A DNA stretch of 64,000 nt from Fontimonas thermophila. Its GTDB lineage: Bacteria > Pseudomonadota > Gammaproteobacteria > Nevskiales > Nevskiaceae. Each line of letters opens with the position of its first letter. Positions within the stretch are counted from its first letter, which is position 1. The notes below the pieces were generated by a model. The model saw only the letters and a list, made by a program, of their open reading frames with translations. It was not told where the DNA came from and searched no databases. Shown here in pieces: positions 41,409 through 50,329 of the stretch. The stretch spans positions 1-64,000 of the forward strand of contig NZ_FOOC01000002.1 in NCBI RefSeq assembly GCF_900113085.1. Reading direction: 5' to 3'. The translations under genes and the position numbers were made by a program.

Positions 41409-43991
41409 TCAGGAAGGTGGCTTACAGGCAGCCTTGAGCCGGTAAAGCGCATCGAGCGCCTCACGCGGCGAGAGGGTATCCGGGTCGAGCTCGTCGAGCA
41501 GCGCCAGCACCGGCGAAGGCGCCGGCGCAAACAGTGGCAATTGCGCAGATGCGGTGTCCGGATTCTGCATCGGCTTGTGCTCCAGCTCGTGCAGATGCGC
41601 GCGTGCTGCGCGGATTACGGCAGCAGGGACGCCAGCGAGCGCGGCGACTTGCAAGCCGTAGCTGCGATTGGCCGGGCCCGGTTTGACCCGGTGCAGGAAC
41701 ACCAGACGCTCGCCTTCGCTGCCGCGGTATTCGACGGCATCGAGATGGACGTTGGCGATGCCCGGCAAGGTCTGGGCGAGTGCGGTCAGCTCGAAGTAAT
41801 GCGTTGCGAACAGGCAGAACGCCCGCACCGTGGTCGCCAGATATTCGGCCACTGCGCGCGCCAGCGACAGGCCATCGTAAGTCGAAGTGCCACGGCCGAT
41901 CTCGTCCATCAAGACCAGGCTTTGTGCGGTCGCGTTGTGCAGGATGTTGGCGGTCTCGGTCATCTCGACCATGAAGGTCGATTGACCGGAGGCGAGATCG
42001 TCCGATGCGCCGATGCGGGTGAAGATGCGGTCGATCGGTCCGATCCGCGCGGATTCTGCCGGTACATAACAGCCTGCATGCGCAAGCAGCACGATTAGCG
42101 CGGTCTGGCGCATGTATGTCGATTTGCCGCCCATGTTGGGGCCGGTGATGATCAGCAAGCGCGTGGTGTCGTCCAGGGCGATGTCATTGGGGACGAACGG
42201 CTCGTTGATGGTCTGTTCGACGACCGGATGCCGGCCGGCGCGGATTTCCAGACAGGGCGTATCGACGAGCTGAGGGCGGCAGAAATTGAGCGTCTGACTG
42301 CGCTCGGCGAAGCAGGCCAGTACATCGAGTTCGGCGAGCGCCTGGGCCGTATCCTGCAGGGAGCGCAGCTCGACGTTGAGACGGTCGAGTAGTGCGTCGT
42401 ACAACTGCTTTTCGCGCGCCAGCGCGCGGTCGCGTGCCGATAGCACGCGGTCTTCGAAGGTTTTCAGTTCCTCGGTGATGTAGCGCTCGCAGTGGGTCAG
42501 GGTCTGCCGGCGCGTGTAGTCGGCCGGGATCTTGTGGGCATGGGTTTTGCCGACCTCGATGTAATAGCCGTGTACACGGTTGTAGCCGACCTTGAGCGTG
42601 TCGATGCCGGTGCGTGCGCGTTCGCGTGTTTCCAGGTCGGTGAGGTAGCCGTCGGCGTTCTCCGAGAGGGTGCGCAGTTCATCGAGCAGAGGATCGAAAC
42701 CTGTACGAAACACGCCGCCATCCTTGACCAGAAGCGGCGGCTCATCGGTGAGGGCCGAGCGCAAATACGCCGCGAGTGCGCCGTGGTCTCCGATCCGCTG
42801 GGCGAGATTGCGCAGGCGTGGCGCTTCGAGCCCACTGACGGCAGCGTGGACCGCAGGCAGTCGTTCGAGGCTCGCCCGCAATCCGACGAGGTCGCGCGGA
42901 CGCGCCGTGCGCAGCGCGATGCGTGCGAGAATGCGCTCGAGGTCGGCGATGTCGTCCAGCGCTTTGCGTAGACGCGCTGCGCCGCAGTCCCCTTGTGGAT
43001 CTTCGCCGAGCAGGCAAGCAATGGCATCGTAGCGGGCGTTGAGTTCGGCATGATCGCGCACGGGCCGCGTCAGCCAGCGCCCGAGCGCACGGGCACCCAT
43101 CGTCGTGATGCAGCGGTCGAGCACGGACAGCAATGTGCAGTCGTGCGCACCTGACAATGAACGGTCGATTTCGAGATTGCGGCGTGTCGTGGCATCGAGG
43201 ATCAGGGCATCGCTCAGCGCTTCCACGCGCAGTCCGGTGATGTGGGGCAGCGCGCTTTTCTGCGTGTCCTTGAGATATTGCAGCAGGGCCCCGGCGGCTG
43301 CGATCGCTGCAGGCAGATCCTCGCAGCCGTAGCCGCGCAAATCCCGGGTCTGGAACTGCTCGACGAGCAGCCGGTAGGCGGAGGCGGTGTCGAAATGCCA
43401 CACCGGCCGCGGCCGTGTCATGAATCCGGCCGTCGGCAAGGATAGATCTTCGGGTACGAGCAGCTCGCTCGGACGCAGCCGCTGCAGCTCGCCCAGCAAA
43501 TCGGTGGTCTGCGCCGTTTGCAGGACCGAGAAGCGTCCGGACGACAGTTCCAGCCAGGCGAGGCCGTAGGCATCGCGCATGCGGCAGACCGCGGCGAGCA
43601 GCGTCTGTGCGCGGGCATCGAGCAGCGCGTCGTCGGTGGCCGTGCCGGGCGTGATGATGCGGGTGACTTCCCGCCGCACCGGCCCCTTCTCGGCACCGAC
43701 CTCACCGACTTGTTCGGCGATCACCACCGACTCGCCGGCCTTGATCAGCCGCGCCAGATACTGCTCCAGCGCGTGATGGGGGACGCCGGCCATGACGATC
43801 GGAGACCCTGCGGATTCGCCGCGGCTGGTCAGCGTGATGTTGAGCAGGCGCGCTGCCTTGCGCGCGTCCTCGTAGAACAGTTCGTAAAAATCACCCATGC
43901 GGAACAGCACGAGCGTGTCCGGGTACTGGGCCTTGATGCCCAGGTATTGCTGCATGAGCGGTGTATGCGCGCTATACGGACTGACGGTCAT
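41409..43991 (-). CDS. mutS: DNA mismatch repair protein MutS
   Basis: MutS finds mismatches and recruits MutL. From ATG 43991 the protein is 860 residues (853 in E. coli), starting just before [33 protein letters not shown] contains the Phe and Glu that probe the mismatch. The connector, lever and clamp domains follow, then the ATPase with Walker [10 protein letters not shown] near 616-623 and Walker [14 protein letters not shown]. The frame stays open upstream, but that extension overlaps the divergent DAHP synthase and is not family-like. The C-terminal end [14 protein letters not shown] is the usual tetramer/dimer tail. Confidence 0.97.
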   Translation of the reverse strand: MTVSPYSAHTPLMQQYLGIKAQYPDTLVLFRMGDFYELFYEDARKAARLLNITLTSRGESAGSPIVMAGVPHHALEQYLARLIKAGESVVIAEQVGEVGAEKGPVRREVTRIITPGTATDDALLDARAQTLLAAVCRMRDAYGLAWLELSSGRFSVLQTAQTTDLLGELQRLRPSELLVPEDLSLPTAGFMTRPRPVWHFDTASAYRLLVEQFQTRDLRGYGCEDLPAAIAAAGALLQYLKDTQKSALPHITGLRVEALSDALILDATTRRNLEIDRSLSGAHDCTLLSVLDRCITTMGARALGRWLTRPVRDHAELNARYDAIACLLGEDPQGDCGAARLRKALDDIADLERILARIALRTARPRDLVGLRASLERLPAVHAAVSGLEAPRLRNLAQRIGDHGALAAYLRSALTDEPPLLVKDGGVFRTGFDPLLDELRTLSENADGYLTDLETRERARTGIDTLKVGYNRVHGYYIEVGKTHAHKIPADYTRRQTLTHCERYITEELKTFEDRVLSARDRALAREKQLYDALLDRLNVELRSLQDTAQALAELDVLACFAERSQTLNFCRPQLVDTPCLEIRAGRHPVVEQTINEPFVPNDIALDDTTRLLIITGPNMGGKSTYMRQTALIVLLAHAGCYVPAESARIGPIDRIFTRIGASDDLASGQSTFMVEMTETANILHNATAQSLVLMDEIGRGTSTYDGLSLARAVAEYLATTVRAFCLFATHYFELTALAQTLPGIANVHLDAVEYRGSEGERLVFLHRVKPGPANRSYGLQVAALAGVPAAVIRAARAHLHELEHKPMQNPDTASAQLPLFAPAPSPVLALLDELDPDTLSPREALDALYRLKAACKPPS

Positions 43992-44020
43992 CGCTCGCAG
44001 GGCAGTTCGGTCGTGGGGGC

Positions 44021-44026
44021 TATACT
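44021..44026 (+). promoter_or_regulatory. Candidate -10 element for the class II DAHP synthase gene
   Basis: TATACT at 44021-44026 lies in the 77-base mutS/DAHP synthase intergenic region, about 35 nt before a TSS-to-GTG distance that fits a short leader. No good -35 box is present at the right distance, so the call is weak. Confidence 0.3.
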
Positions 44027-44068
44027 GATGCAAAGAAAACATTATCGCCGATCGCCATCGTATCTCCC

Positions 44069-45415
44069 GTGAGTCCGCAGCATTTCTCCGACTGGTCCCC
44101 GACATCCTGGCAGCAGCATCCGGCTGCACAGCAGCCGCAGTACCCGGATGCCAAGGCTTTATCCGATGCCATCGAGCGATTGCGCCAGCTTCCGCCGCTG
44201 GTGACGTCCTGGGAGGTCGATGCCCTGCGCGCACACCTGGCCCGTGCCCAGCAAGGCGATGGTTTCGTCCTGCAAGGCGGTGACTGCGCCGAGTCTTTTG
44301 CCGATTGCCGGCCCGAGATCATCACCAACCGCCTCAAGGTGTTGCTACAGATGTCGTTGGTGCTGGTGCACGGGTTGCGCTCGCGTGTCGTGCGCATCGG
44401 CCGGTTTGCCGGGCAATACGCCAAGCCGCGTTCGGCCGAGACCGAGACGCGTGATGGCATCACGCTGCCGAGTTATCGCGGCGATCTGGTCAATGCGCCC
44501 GAGTTCTCGGCGTCGGCGCGGACGCCGGATCCGCAGCGTTTGCTCGAGGGACATGCCCGTTCGGCGATGACGATCAATTTTGTGCGCGGTCTCGTCGATG
44601 GCGGCTTTGCGGACCTGCATCATCCCGAGTACTGGGATCTGGACTGGGTCCAACATTCGCCGCTGGCGGCCGAATACCAGCAGATGGTCGATGCGCTCGG
44701 CGATTCGGTGCGGTTCATGGAGACGCTGGCGGGGCGGCCGATCGGAGAATTTTCGCGCGTCGAATTCTTCACCTCGCACGAGGCCTTGCTCCTGTGGTAC
44801 GAGCAGGCGCAGACACGACGGGTACCGCGCAAAGAAGGCTGGTACAACCTTTCGACGCATTTTCCATGGATCGGGATGCGCACGGCCGAGCTGGGGGGTG
44901 CGCACGTCGAGTACTGTCGCGGTATCCGTAATCCGATCGGCGTCAAGGTCGGTCCGTCGATGACGGCCGAATGGCTGTGCGAATTGTGCCGGGTGCTCAA
45001 TCCCGATCACGAACCGGGCCGGCTCACGCTGATCCACCGCATGGGGGCCGACAGAATCGGCACGCATCTGCCCGCGCTGATCGAGGCCGTGCGCCGGGCA
45101 GGCCACCGGGTGCTGTGGATTTGCGACCCCATGCACGGGAATACGATCAGCACGCCAAGCGGTCTGAAAACGCGGCCTTTCGAGAAGATCCTGTCGGAGG
45201 TCGAACAGGCTTTTGTCATCCATCGGGCGTGCGGTTCGCGCCTGGGCGGCGTGCATCTGGAGCTGACCGGAGAGGATGTCACCGAGTGCACCGGCGGCGC
45301 GCGCAATCTCTCGCCAGCCGACCTCGAACGTGCGTACCGATCGACCGTCGATCCGCGCCTGAATTACGAACAGGCGCTGGAGCTGGCGATGAAAATCGTC
45401 AAGCTGGCGGCGTAG
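44069..45415 (+). CDS. Class II 3-deoxy-7-phosphoheptulonate (DAHP) synthase
   Basis: This enzyme condenses phosphoenolpyruvate and erythrose 4-phosphate, the entry to the shikimate pathway. The 448-residue protein is the plant/AroA-II type rather than the AroFGH type: [19 protein letters not shown] at the start, metal Cys in [20 protein letters not shown] with the metal His, and [15 protein letters not shown] with the metal Glu. The start is GTG 44069. Such enzymes serve either general aromatic synthesis or secondary pathways such as phenazines; no secondary-metabolite genes are nearby, so the general role is inferred. Confidence 0.93.
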   Translation: MSPQHFSDWSPTSWQQHPAAQQPQYPDAKALSDAIERLRQLPPLVTSWEVDALRAHLARAQQGDGFVLQGGDCAESFADCRPEIITNRLKVLLQMSLVLVHGLRSRVVRIGRFAGQYAKPRSAETETRDGITLPSYRGDLVNAPEFSASARTPDPQRLLEGHARSAMTINFVRGLVDGGFADLHHPEYWDLDWVQHSPLAAEYQQMVDALGDSVRFMETLAGRPIGEFSRVEFFTSHEALLLWYEQAQTRRVPRKEGWYNLSTHFPWIGMRTAELGGAHVEYCRGIRNPIGVKVGPSMTAEWLCELCRVLNPDHEPGRLTLIHRMGADRIGTHLPALIEAVRRAGHRVLWICDPMHGNTISTPSGLKTRPFEKILSEVEQAFVIHRACGSRLGGVHLELTGEDVTECTGGARNLSPADLERAYRSTVDPRLNYEQALELAMKIVKLAA

Positions 45416-45454
45416 CGGAGCGTGCTGGTGCAGGGCCTCGGCGTGCGGTAGCCA

Positions 45455-47212
45455 TCACGTCGCCGCTACATGCCGGACCGCGAACAAACCGGCGACCAGC
45501 GCACGCGCGCCCTTGCGCAGCAAGGCCGCTGCATACAGCAATCCGAGGATCGACAGGCTCACCCATTCGTGCAAGGCAGGCGAATGCCGGTGTGCGGCGG
45601 GGATTTGCGCGATGAGTTCGTCGGAGACGACCGCGTTGACGATCAGGCCGATCAGGACGGCGCCGGTGGTCATGCAGGCGGCAAAACCGAGCGCAAGCCT
45701 GGGCCCATGTAGCGTATGCAGGACACCGAAGGTCGAGACGTTGGTCGCCGGTCCGGTCAGCAGGAATGCCAGTCCGGCGCCCGGTGAGACACCGCCGGCA
45801 ATGAGCACTGCAACCAGCGGTGTCGCGCCGGCGGCACAGACATAGACGGGCAGGCCCAGCAGGGCAAAGAGAATGACCTCGAGTGTATCCGGCAGACCGC
45901 TCTGGAACAGCGGTCCCACGTAAGGCAGCACCGCGGCGGCAAGGACCAGGCCTGCCAGAATCCAGGCGACGGTGTCGTCCACCAGATCGACGAAACCATA
46001 GCGCAGTGCGCGACGCACACGTGCCGGGCGGGACGACGGCAGGGATGCCGGAGTGCCGCAATGTGGGCAGTTGACCGGCGCGTGGGGGAGGGCTTGCGGA
46101 GTCCCTGCACACCGGACAACCAGCCAGGCGACCGCGACAGCCAGCACGCCGGCGGCGGCGATCCGGATCAGGGTCATTTCGAGGCCCAGGAGCGGCAGCG
46201 AGACGAACAATGCGGTTAGGCCGATCTCAGGGGTTGCGATGAGAAAGGCCAGCGCCGCGGCGAGCGGCACACCGCGGCCGATCAAGGAGCGGTACAGCGG
46301 CAGTACGCCGCAGCTGCAGACCGGTAATGGCAGGCCGACGGCCATGCCGCGCAGGGCCTGCACGGCGTAGCTGCCGCGTCTGATCCAGCCCAGCCAGCGC
46401 TGGGGGAGCTCACCGCCGATGATCCCGCCGGCGGCGTAGGCGAGCAGCAGCGCCGGTGCCGATTCCAGGCTCAGATGCAGCAGGCGCTGGAAGAAGGCTG
46501 GCGGGGTGACTGGCGCATGCGCGAGTGCGATCCAGGCCAGTGTCGCGAGAGCAGCCAGATTGCCGAAGCCTTCGAGCGGCGGGATCGGAGCATGATGCCC
46601 GGCCGTTTCGTCGAGATGGGGCCGGCCGAATATGACGTGCAGGATCGATCCTGCGATCAGCGCCTGCAGCCACGCCCAGCCCTGGAGTCCGAGCCATGCC
46701 CCCAGCGACACACCGAAGACATAGCCCGCAAGCGTTGCCGCGCACATCGCCAGCAGTGCCAGTGTCGGCAGCGGTGCGCCGAACACGGGGTAGAGCAGCC
46801 ACCAGACGACCAGTCCGACCGGGATGCTGTGGATGGCCACCGCAAGACCCAGTGCCGTGCCGTGGGATCCGTGCTCGCTGCCCGAGAGCGCGGTGCCATC
46901 GCCCACGCTATGCAGTACCAGACCGGCGATCGCAAGCCCCAGGGTCAGCAGGTGCGTCTCACGCCGTGCGCGCGCAAGACCCTGTTCCAGCAGGGTCGGA
47001 CCGAGCAGACCGGCGGCGAGGAACCCCACGCTGGCCAGCCCGCCGGTGGCCAGAGCCTCCGGCAACACGTCGATCAAGACCAGCCCCGTGATCGATACCA
47101 GCACGAAACCATCGAGAAACGACAGCAGTGCAGGTCGCCGCTGGGCGAGCGCATACAGCAACGGCCCGGACAGCAAGGCGGCGAGGGTGGCGAGCAGCAG
47201 GGTCGTGGACAT
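45455..47212 (-). CDS. Fused ZIP-like and ArsP/DUF318-like membrane permease
   Basis: The 585-residue protein is nearly all membrane helices and seems to join two transporter modules. Residues 1-200 look like a ZIP metal transporter: DGFVLVSITGLVLIDVLPEAL, then HSVGDGTALSG (101-111) and AIHSIPVGLVVWW (127-138), at the places of the TM4 HxxxD and TM5 HxxPEG metal motifs, although the TM5 Glu is Val. Residues 240-585 resemble the ArsP/DUF318 permease family (PF03773), with PVCSCGVLPLYRSL (Cys299, Cys301) and the second repeat GLPVYVCAAGATPLVAVLIA and GPATNVST. A loop carries NCPHCG (381-386), a possible metal site. The substrate, a metal or metalloid, is inferred. It is the third gene of the FimV-like run. 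Confidence 0.75.
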   Translation of the reverse strand: MSTTLLLATLAALLSGPLLYALAQRRPALLSFLDGFVLVSITGLVLIDVLPEALATGGLASVGFLAAGLLGPTLLEQGLARARRETHLLTLGLAIAGLVLHSVGDGTALSGSEHGSHGTALGLAVAIHSIPVGLVVWWLLYPVFGAPLPTLALLAMCAATLAGYVFGVSLGAWLGLQGWAWLQALIAGSILHVIFGRPHLDETAGHHAPIPPLEGFGNLAALATLAWIALAHAPVTPPAFFQRLLHLSLESAPALLLAYAAGGIIGGELPQRWLGWIRRGSYAVQALRGMAVGLPLPVCSCGVLPLYRSLIGRGVPLAAALAFLIATPEIGLTALFVSLPLLGLEMTLIRIAAAGVLAVAVAWLVVRCAGTPQALPHAPVNCPHCGTPASLPSSRPARVRRALRYGFVDLVDDTVAWILAGLVLAAAVLPYVGPLFQSGLPDTLEVILFALLGLPVYVCAAGATPLVAVLIAGGVSPGAGLAFLLTGPATNVSTFGVLHTLHGPRLALGFAACMTTGAVLIGLIVNAVVSDELIAQIPAAHRHSPALHEWVSLSILGLLYAAALLRKGARALVAGLFAVRHVAAT

Positions 47213-47286
47213 CGGCAGGACGGCGACGGTACGCCATTATTCCACAGCGGCGGTGGCGCACCGTCCGATCGGTGAGTTTTGCTGCC

Positions 47287-48237
47287 TCACTGGGCAGAAA
47301 ACAGCGACTGCCAGGCGCTGCGTTCGATGCGCTCGATTTCTTCGATCAGTGCGCGGGCGGCGACAAGGTGGCCGAGATCGAGATAAGACATCACCAGGGC
47401 CAGCCGGCGGCGTTGCTCCGGGTCGGCGAGCAGGGTCGACAGCGCCGCGGCGCGTTCGCGTAGCGCGGCCAATTCGGTCGCATGCTGCCGCGCTGCTTCC
47501 TCAGCCGGTGTCAGTGCGAAATCGATCACCTCCGACGGTGTTTCTGTCGGTTCAGGCGCGGTGTGCGTCGCCATCATGGGTGGCGGCGCGGGGCGGTGGT
47601 GCGCTGCCTGGACCGCCCGGACGGCGCGCATCTGTCGGCGCTGCCGCAGGACGTATGCGAGGACGGCGAGCCCGAGCAGCGGTAGCAGCGGCAGCAGGCC
47701 TTTTTCGACGAAGATGCGCAACACCAGCCAGTCACCGAGTTTGCGTGAGTCGGCCGCTGCACTGGCGGCGGTGTCTCCGCTGCTCGTCGTATTCTCGTCA
47801 GGCGATGTCTGGATCACGGCGGCGGGGAGATGAATGTCCGCGACGGCGGTGCACCCTTGCTCCGGGCACTGTGGGGTGACCAGATCTGCGGCACGCCGGC
47901 GCGGTACGACCGGCAGTGCGGCATCCACCTGCGAATCGGGCTGCGCCTCGGATGGCGATGATGTCGGCTGCGGCGGAGTCGTTTTTCCATTCGCAACAAT
48001 TGGGAGGCGATCCGTTGAGAGCGTCCAGATCAGGCGCGTGGTCCACCGACGGGTCAGCCGCGCATGGCTGTCGAGCGTGGCCGCAGCATGCAGCACCGGG
48101 GTATGGGGCGCGGCTGCCGGCGACTCCGGTGGGTCCGCACTGTGGCCATGGGTAGCACTGCAGGGCAATACGAGCAGCACGCCCAGCGCAGCGATTCCCC
48201 CGCGCAAAAACTGCAGATGTCCAGGACGGTTTCTCAT
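47287..48237 (-). CDS. Short FimV-like protein lacking the FimV N-terminal and LysM domains
   Basis: The 316-residue product has a signal sequence (about 1-28), a Pro/Ala/Ser-rich periplasmic segment with Cys124 and Cys129, one membrane helix (about 178-198) and a cytoplasmic tail. The last 45 residues (RRRLALVMSYLDLGHLVAARALIEEIER) align with the end of the upstream FimV-like protein (RRITLVHAYLDAGDLASAEQLLDEIEE), the FimV C-terminal TPR-like motif. It has no FimV N-terminal domain or LysM. Its ATG overlaps the upstream stop by four bases. It may be a degenerated paralogue or a partner that pairs with the full-length protein. Confidence 0.7.
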   Translation of the reverse strand: MRNRPGHLQFLRGGIAALGVLLVLPCSATHGHSADPPESPAAAPHTPVLHAAATLDSHARLTRRWTTRLIWTLSTDRLPIVANGKTTPPQPTSSPSEAQPDSQVDAALPVVPRRRAADLVTPQCPEQGCTAVADIHLPAAVIQTSPDENTTSSGDTAASAAADSRKLGDWLVLRIFVEKGLLPLLPLLGLAVLAYVLRQRRQMRAVRAVQAAHHRPAPPPMMATHTAPEPTETPSEVIDFALTPAEEAARQHATELAALRERAAALSTLLADPEQRRRLALVMSYLDLGHLVAARALIEEIERIERSAWQSLFSAQ

Positions 48238-49802
48238 CCGTTGGAGGCTGCGCGAGGGGTTTGCCGGCCTTCTTCGATCTCGTCGAGCAGCTGTTCGGCA
48301 GACGCGAGATCTCCGGCATCGAGATAGGCGTGTACGAGGGTGATACGGCGTTGCACAGCGGCATCTGCGACTTCACCGCGCACACGGTCGGCACGCTGGC
48401 GCAGGGCAGCAATGGGGGTTGTGTCGCGGCTATCGAGCTCTCCGCCGCGCAACGGCGGTTCTGGCTGCTGGGGCAGTGAGGATTCTCCGGCTGAGGCCGT
48501 CATCGCCGCTCTCGTGGCAGGAGCACGTGGTGCAGGCTTTGTTCCCGCAGCGCTCAACCATCGCCATAAGGCCAGTGCGACCCCGGCAGCAACGGCGAGC
48601 AGCCACCAGATGCCGCTGCCATGACGCTGGCCGTCGTCGCGGCTCGCAGCATGGGCAGCTGCCGGTTGCGTTGCAGACTCCGGCGTACTGGCCTGCCCCG
48701 AAACATCGGGTGCCGGGATGGCCACCGTTGCAGGGGCTTGCTCCAGCGCCGTCGGGGCGGGAGACGACGGAATCTCGATGGACGGCGGGGTGCCGGGAAC
48801 CGGTCCGGCGCTGCCGGCGCTCAAACGTCCCAGCGACAGTTCCGAGAGGTTTGTGCTCAGGCGCAGTCGGCCATAAGGCGTGGCGATGCGTTCGACCGCC
48901 GGAGGCGCCGGGTGAGTGGCGGCAAGAGCCTCGGGTGCGTGCGTAGTCGAGATCGCGGCGGCCGGCGCTGCAGGTTCCATCACGCGCTGGGGTGGTTCCG
49001 ACTGCACGGCGGAATTCCTGCGTGGGCCGACGGCAGCGTCGATCTGTGCCGCACTCAGGCGCAGCATCTCTTGCGCCGTCGGCACTTTGAGCATCCGGCC
49101 CGGCGGCAATGGCTGATGGATGTCATCGATCAGGTCCGGATTGGCCAACCGCAATGCCGCCATCACGCGGCGGATGCCGAAGCGCGGCTGCGGGCCGACC
49201 CGTTCGGCGATACTGCGCAATGTCTCGCCTGCGACCGTGGGGCCGTATTGCGTGCCATCATCCGTGGATACTGGCCCGGTGCCGGATGTGGAGGTGGGCG
49301 ATTCGCCGGACGCAGCCGGTGCAGCCGGGACCGATGCTGCGATAGCAGGTTCTTGGTGTGACGCGGCCGCGGGCCCATCGGTCGTTGCAGGAGGTTCGAT
49401 CAACAGAGTCAACTCGCGCAGCAGGCGTGTACCGTCGATGCGTGCCTCGACCACGAGCACGATGATCGGTTCATGGATGCGGACCGGGCTGCTCACGATC
49501 AGCCACGGCATTCCGTCTTCCATGCGCGCCTGCACCGTCGCCGATAGCAGTGCCTCGGGCGGTATCGGCAGACCCATCGGCGCATAGGCGTCACGCGGCA
49601 AGCGTAGCGCGATGTCCTCGATGCGCTCACCTTCGGCTAGCTGTAGCGGTGCCCGCACGAAGAGCGGCTGGCCCAGCCGTGAACGCACTTCCGGTTCGCC
49701 AATACCCAAGGCATGGGCCGTACCGCCCAGGCACATCAATGCGCCGCAGAGCGTGACGCGCGGGAACGATCTTGCGACGATTCTTATCATTGATGCGGTC
49801 AT
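48234..49802 (-). CDS. FimV-family polar/pilus assembly protein
   Basis: FimV (HubP in Vibrio) is an inner-membrane pole organiser needed for type IV pilus assembly in Pseudomonas. The 522-residue protein has a signal peptide (1-31) ending AHA-LGIGEPEV, then the FimV N-terminal domain (LGIGEPEVRSRLGQPLFVRA, 32-135), a LysM-like segment (YGPTVAGETLRSIAERVG, 186-245), a Pro/Ala-rich stretch, one membrane helix (397-415) and the FimV C-terminal motif (484-510). It is shorter than Pseudomonas FimV (about 900 residues), with fewer acidic repeats. Two in-frame ATGs, at 49802 and 49790, lie in a tandem 12-bp duplication. It heads a minus-strand run with the short paralogue and the permease. Confidence 0.82.
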   Translation of the reverse strand: MTASMIRIVARSFPRVTLCGALMCLGGTAHALGIGEPEVRSRLGQPLFVRAPLQLAEGERIEDIALRLPRDAYAPMGLPIPPEALLSATVQARMEDGMPWLIVSSPVRIHEPIIVLVVEARIDGTRLLRELTLLIEPPATTDGPAAASHQEPAIAASVPAAPAASGESPTSTSGTGPVSTDDGTQYGPTVAGETLRSIAERVGPQPRFGIRRVMAALRLANPDLIDDIHQPLPPGRMLKVPTAQEMLRLSAAQIDAAVGPRRNSAVQSEPPQRVMEPAAPAAAISTTHAPEALAATHPAPPAVERIATPYGRLRLSTNLSELSLGRLSAGSAGPVPGTPPSIEIPSSPAPTALEQAPATVAIPAPDVSGQASTPESATQPAAAHAASRDDGQRHGSGIWWLLAVAAGVALALWRWLSAAGTKPAPRAPATRAAMTASAGESSLPQQPEPPLRGGELDSRDTTPIAALRQRADRVRGEVADAAVQRRITLVHAYLDAGDLASAEQLLDEIEEGRQTPRAASNG

Positions 49803-49811
49803 TGATGCGGT
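49788..49811. repeat. Tandem 12-bp duplication containing the FimV-like start codon
   Basis: CATTGATGCGGT is present exactly twice in a row at 49788-49799 and 49800-49811 (ACCGCATCAATG on the coding strand). Each unit holds an ATG in the same frame, so the duplication adds MTAS and gives two possible starts. An AGAGGA ribosome site lies just upstream of the outer copy. Confidence 0.85.
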
Positions 49812-50329
49812 TTTCCTCTATAGGCCGACCTGCTCATGCGCCACCCCCGCTGGCGTCCATGCCTATTTACCGACCGCAATGCATCGGCAGCAACTAGGAA
49901 ATTCCGATCAATCCCGTCATGTCCCGCGCTGCCATTCGAGATCATACAAGACGAGGTACGCCGTAGCTCTGATCAATGGCGGGTGCTATGGGCAAAGCCT
50001 GACGGTGTATTGCGTCAATGTTCATCAATCGTGCGGAGTTGGCCTGCTGTCGTGGGCGGGGCATCAGCACGCTCCTGCATCTGAGCTGAGTTCTAGGCCT
50101 CCCTGCAAATGAGGCGACAGGCCCGCCATGCGACGGCTATCCTGACATGGTTTGAGAACAAAAGACTATCGCGGGGCTGGGGTTGAGATACGTGGAAAAG
50201 GCCAATCAGAGATGCTGTTTCCGGTAAGCGTTTGGATATTGATCCAGCGTCAGTCAGTGGTTGACGCGAACTTGCCGGCAGGTTCGACATCATGCTCTGG
50301 CCTTGTACGACAGATCGAGGAGAAGAACC
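49812..50329. other. Intergenic stretch of about 520 bases with no convincing gene
   Basis: This gap lies between the divergent FimV-like and PAS–GGDEF–EAL genes. By eye it is less GC-rich than its neighbours. Short open frames of up to 90 codons occur on both strands but none has a ribosome site or a recognisable sequence. It must hold the promoters of both flanking genes; the GAGGAG ribosome site of the downstream gene is at 50317-50322. A small RNA or a decayed gene cannot be excluded. Confidence 0.5.

Noticed and set aside
43992-44234. N-terminal extension of MutS by up to 81 codons
   Set aside because: The extension overlaps the divergent DAHP synthase start and is not similar to MutS. 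The ATG at 43991 places the conserved N-terminal domain at the right distance.
49836-50084. 82-codon frame in the FimV-like/GGDEF–EAL gap as a gene
   Set aside because: It has no ribosome site, no recognisable sequence and competes with other equally long frames on both strands.
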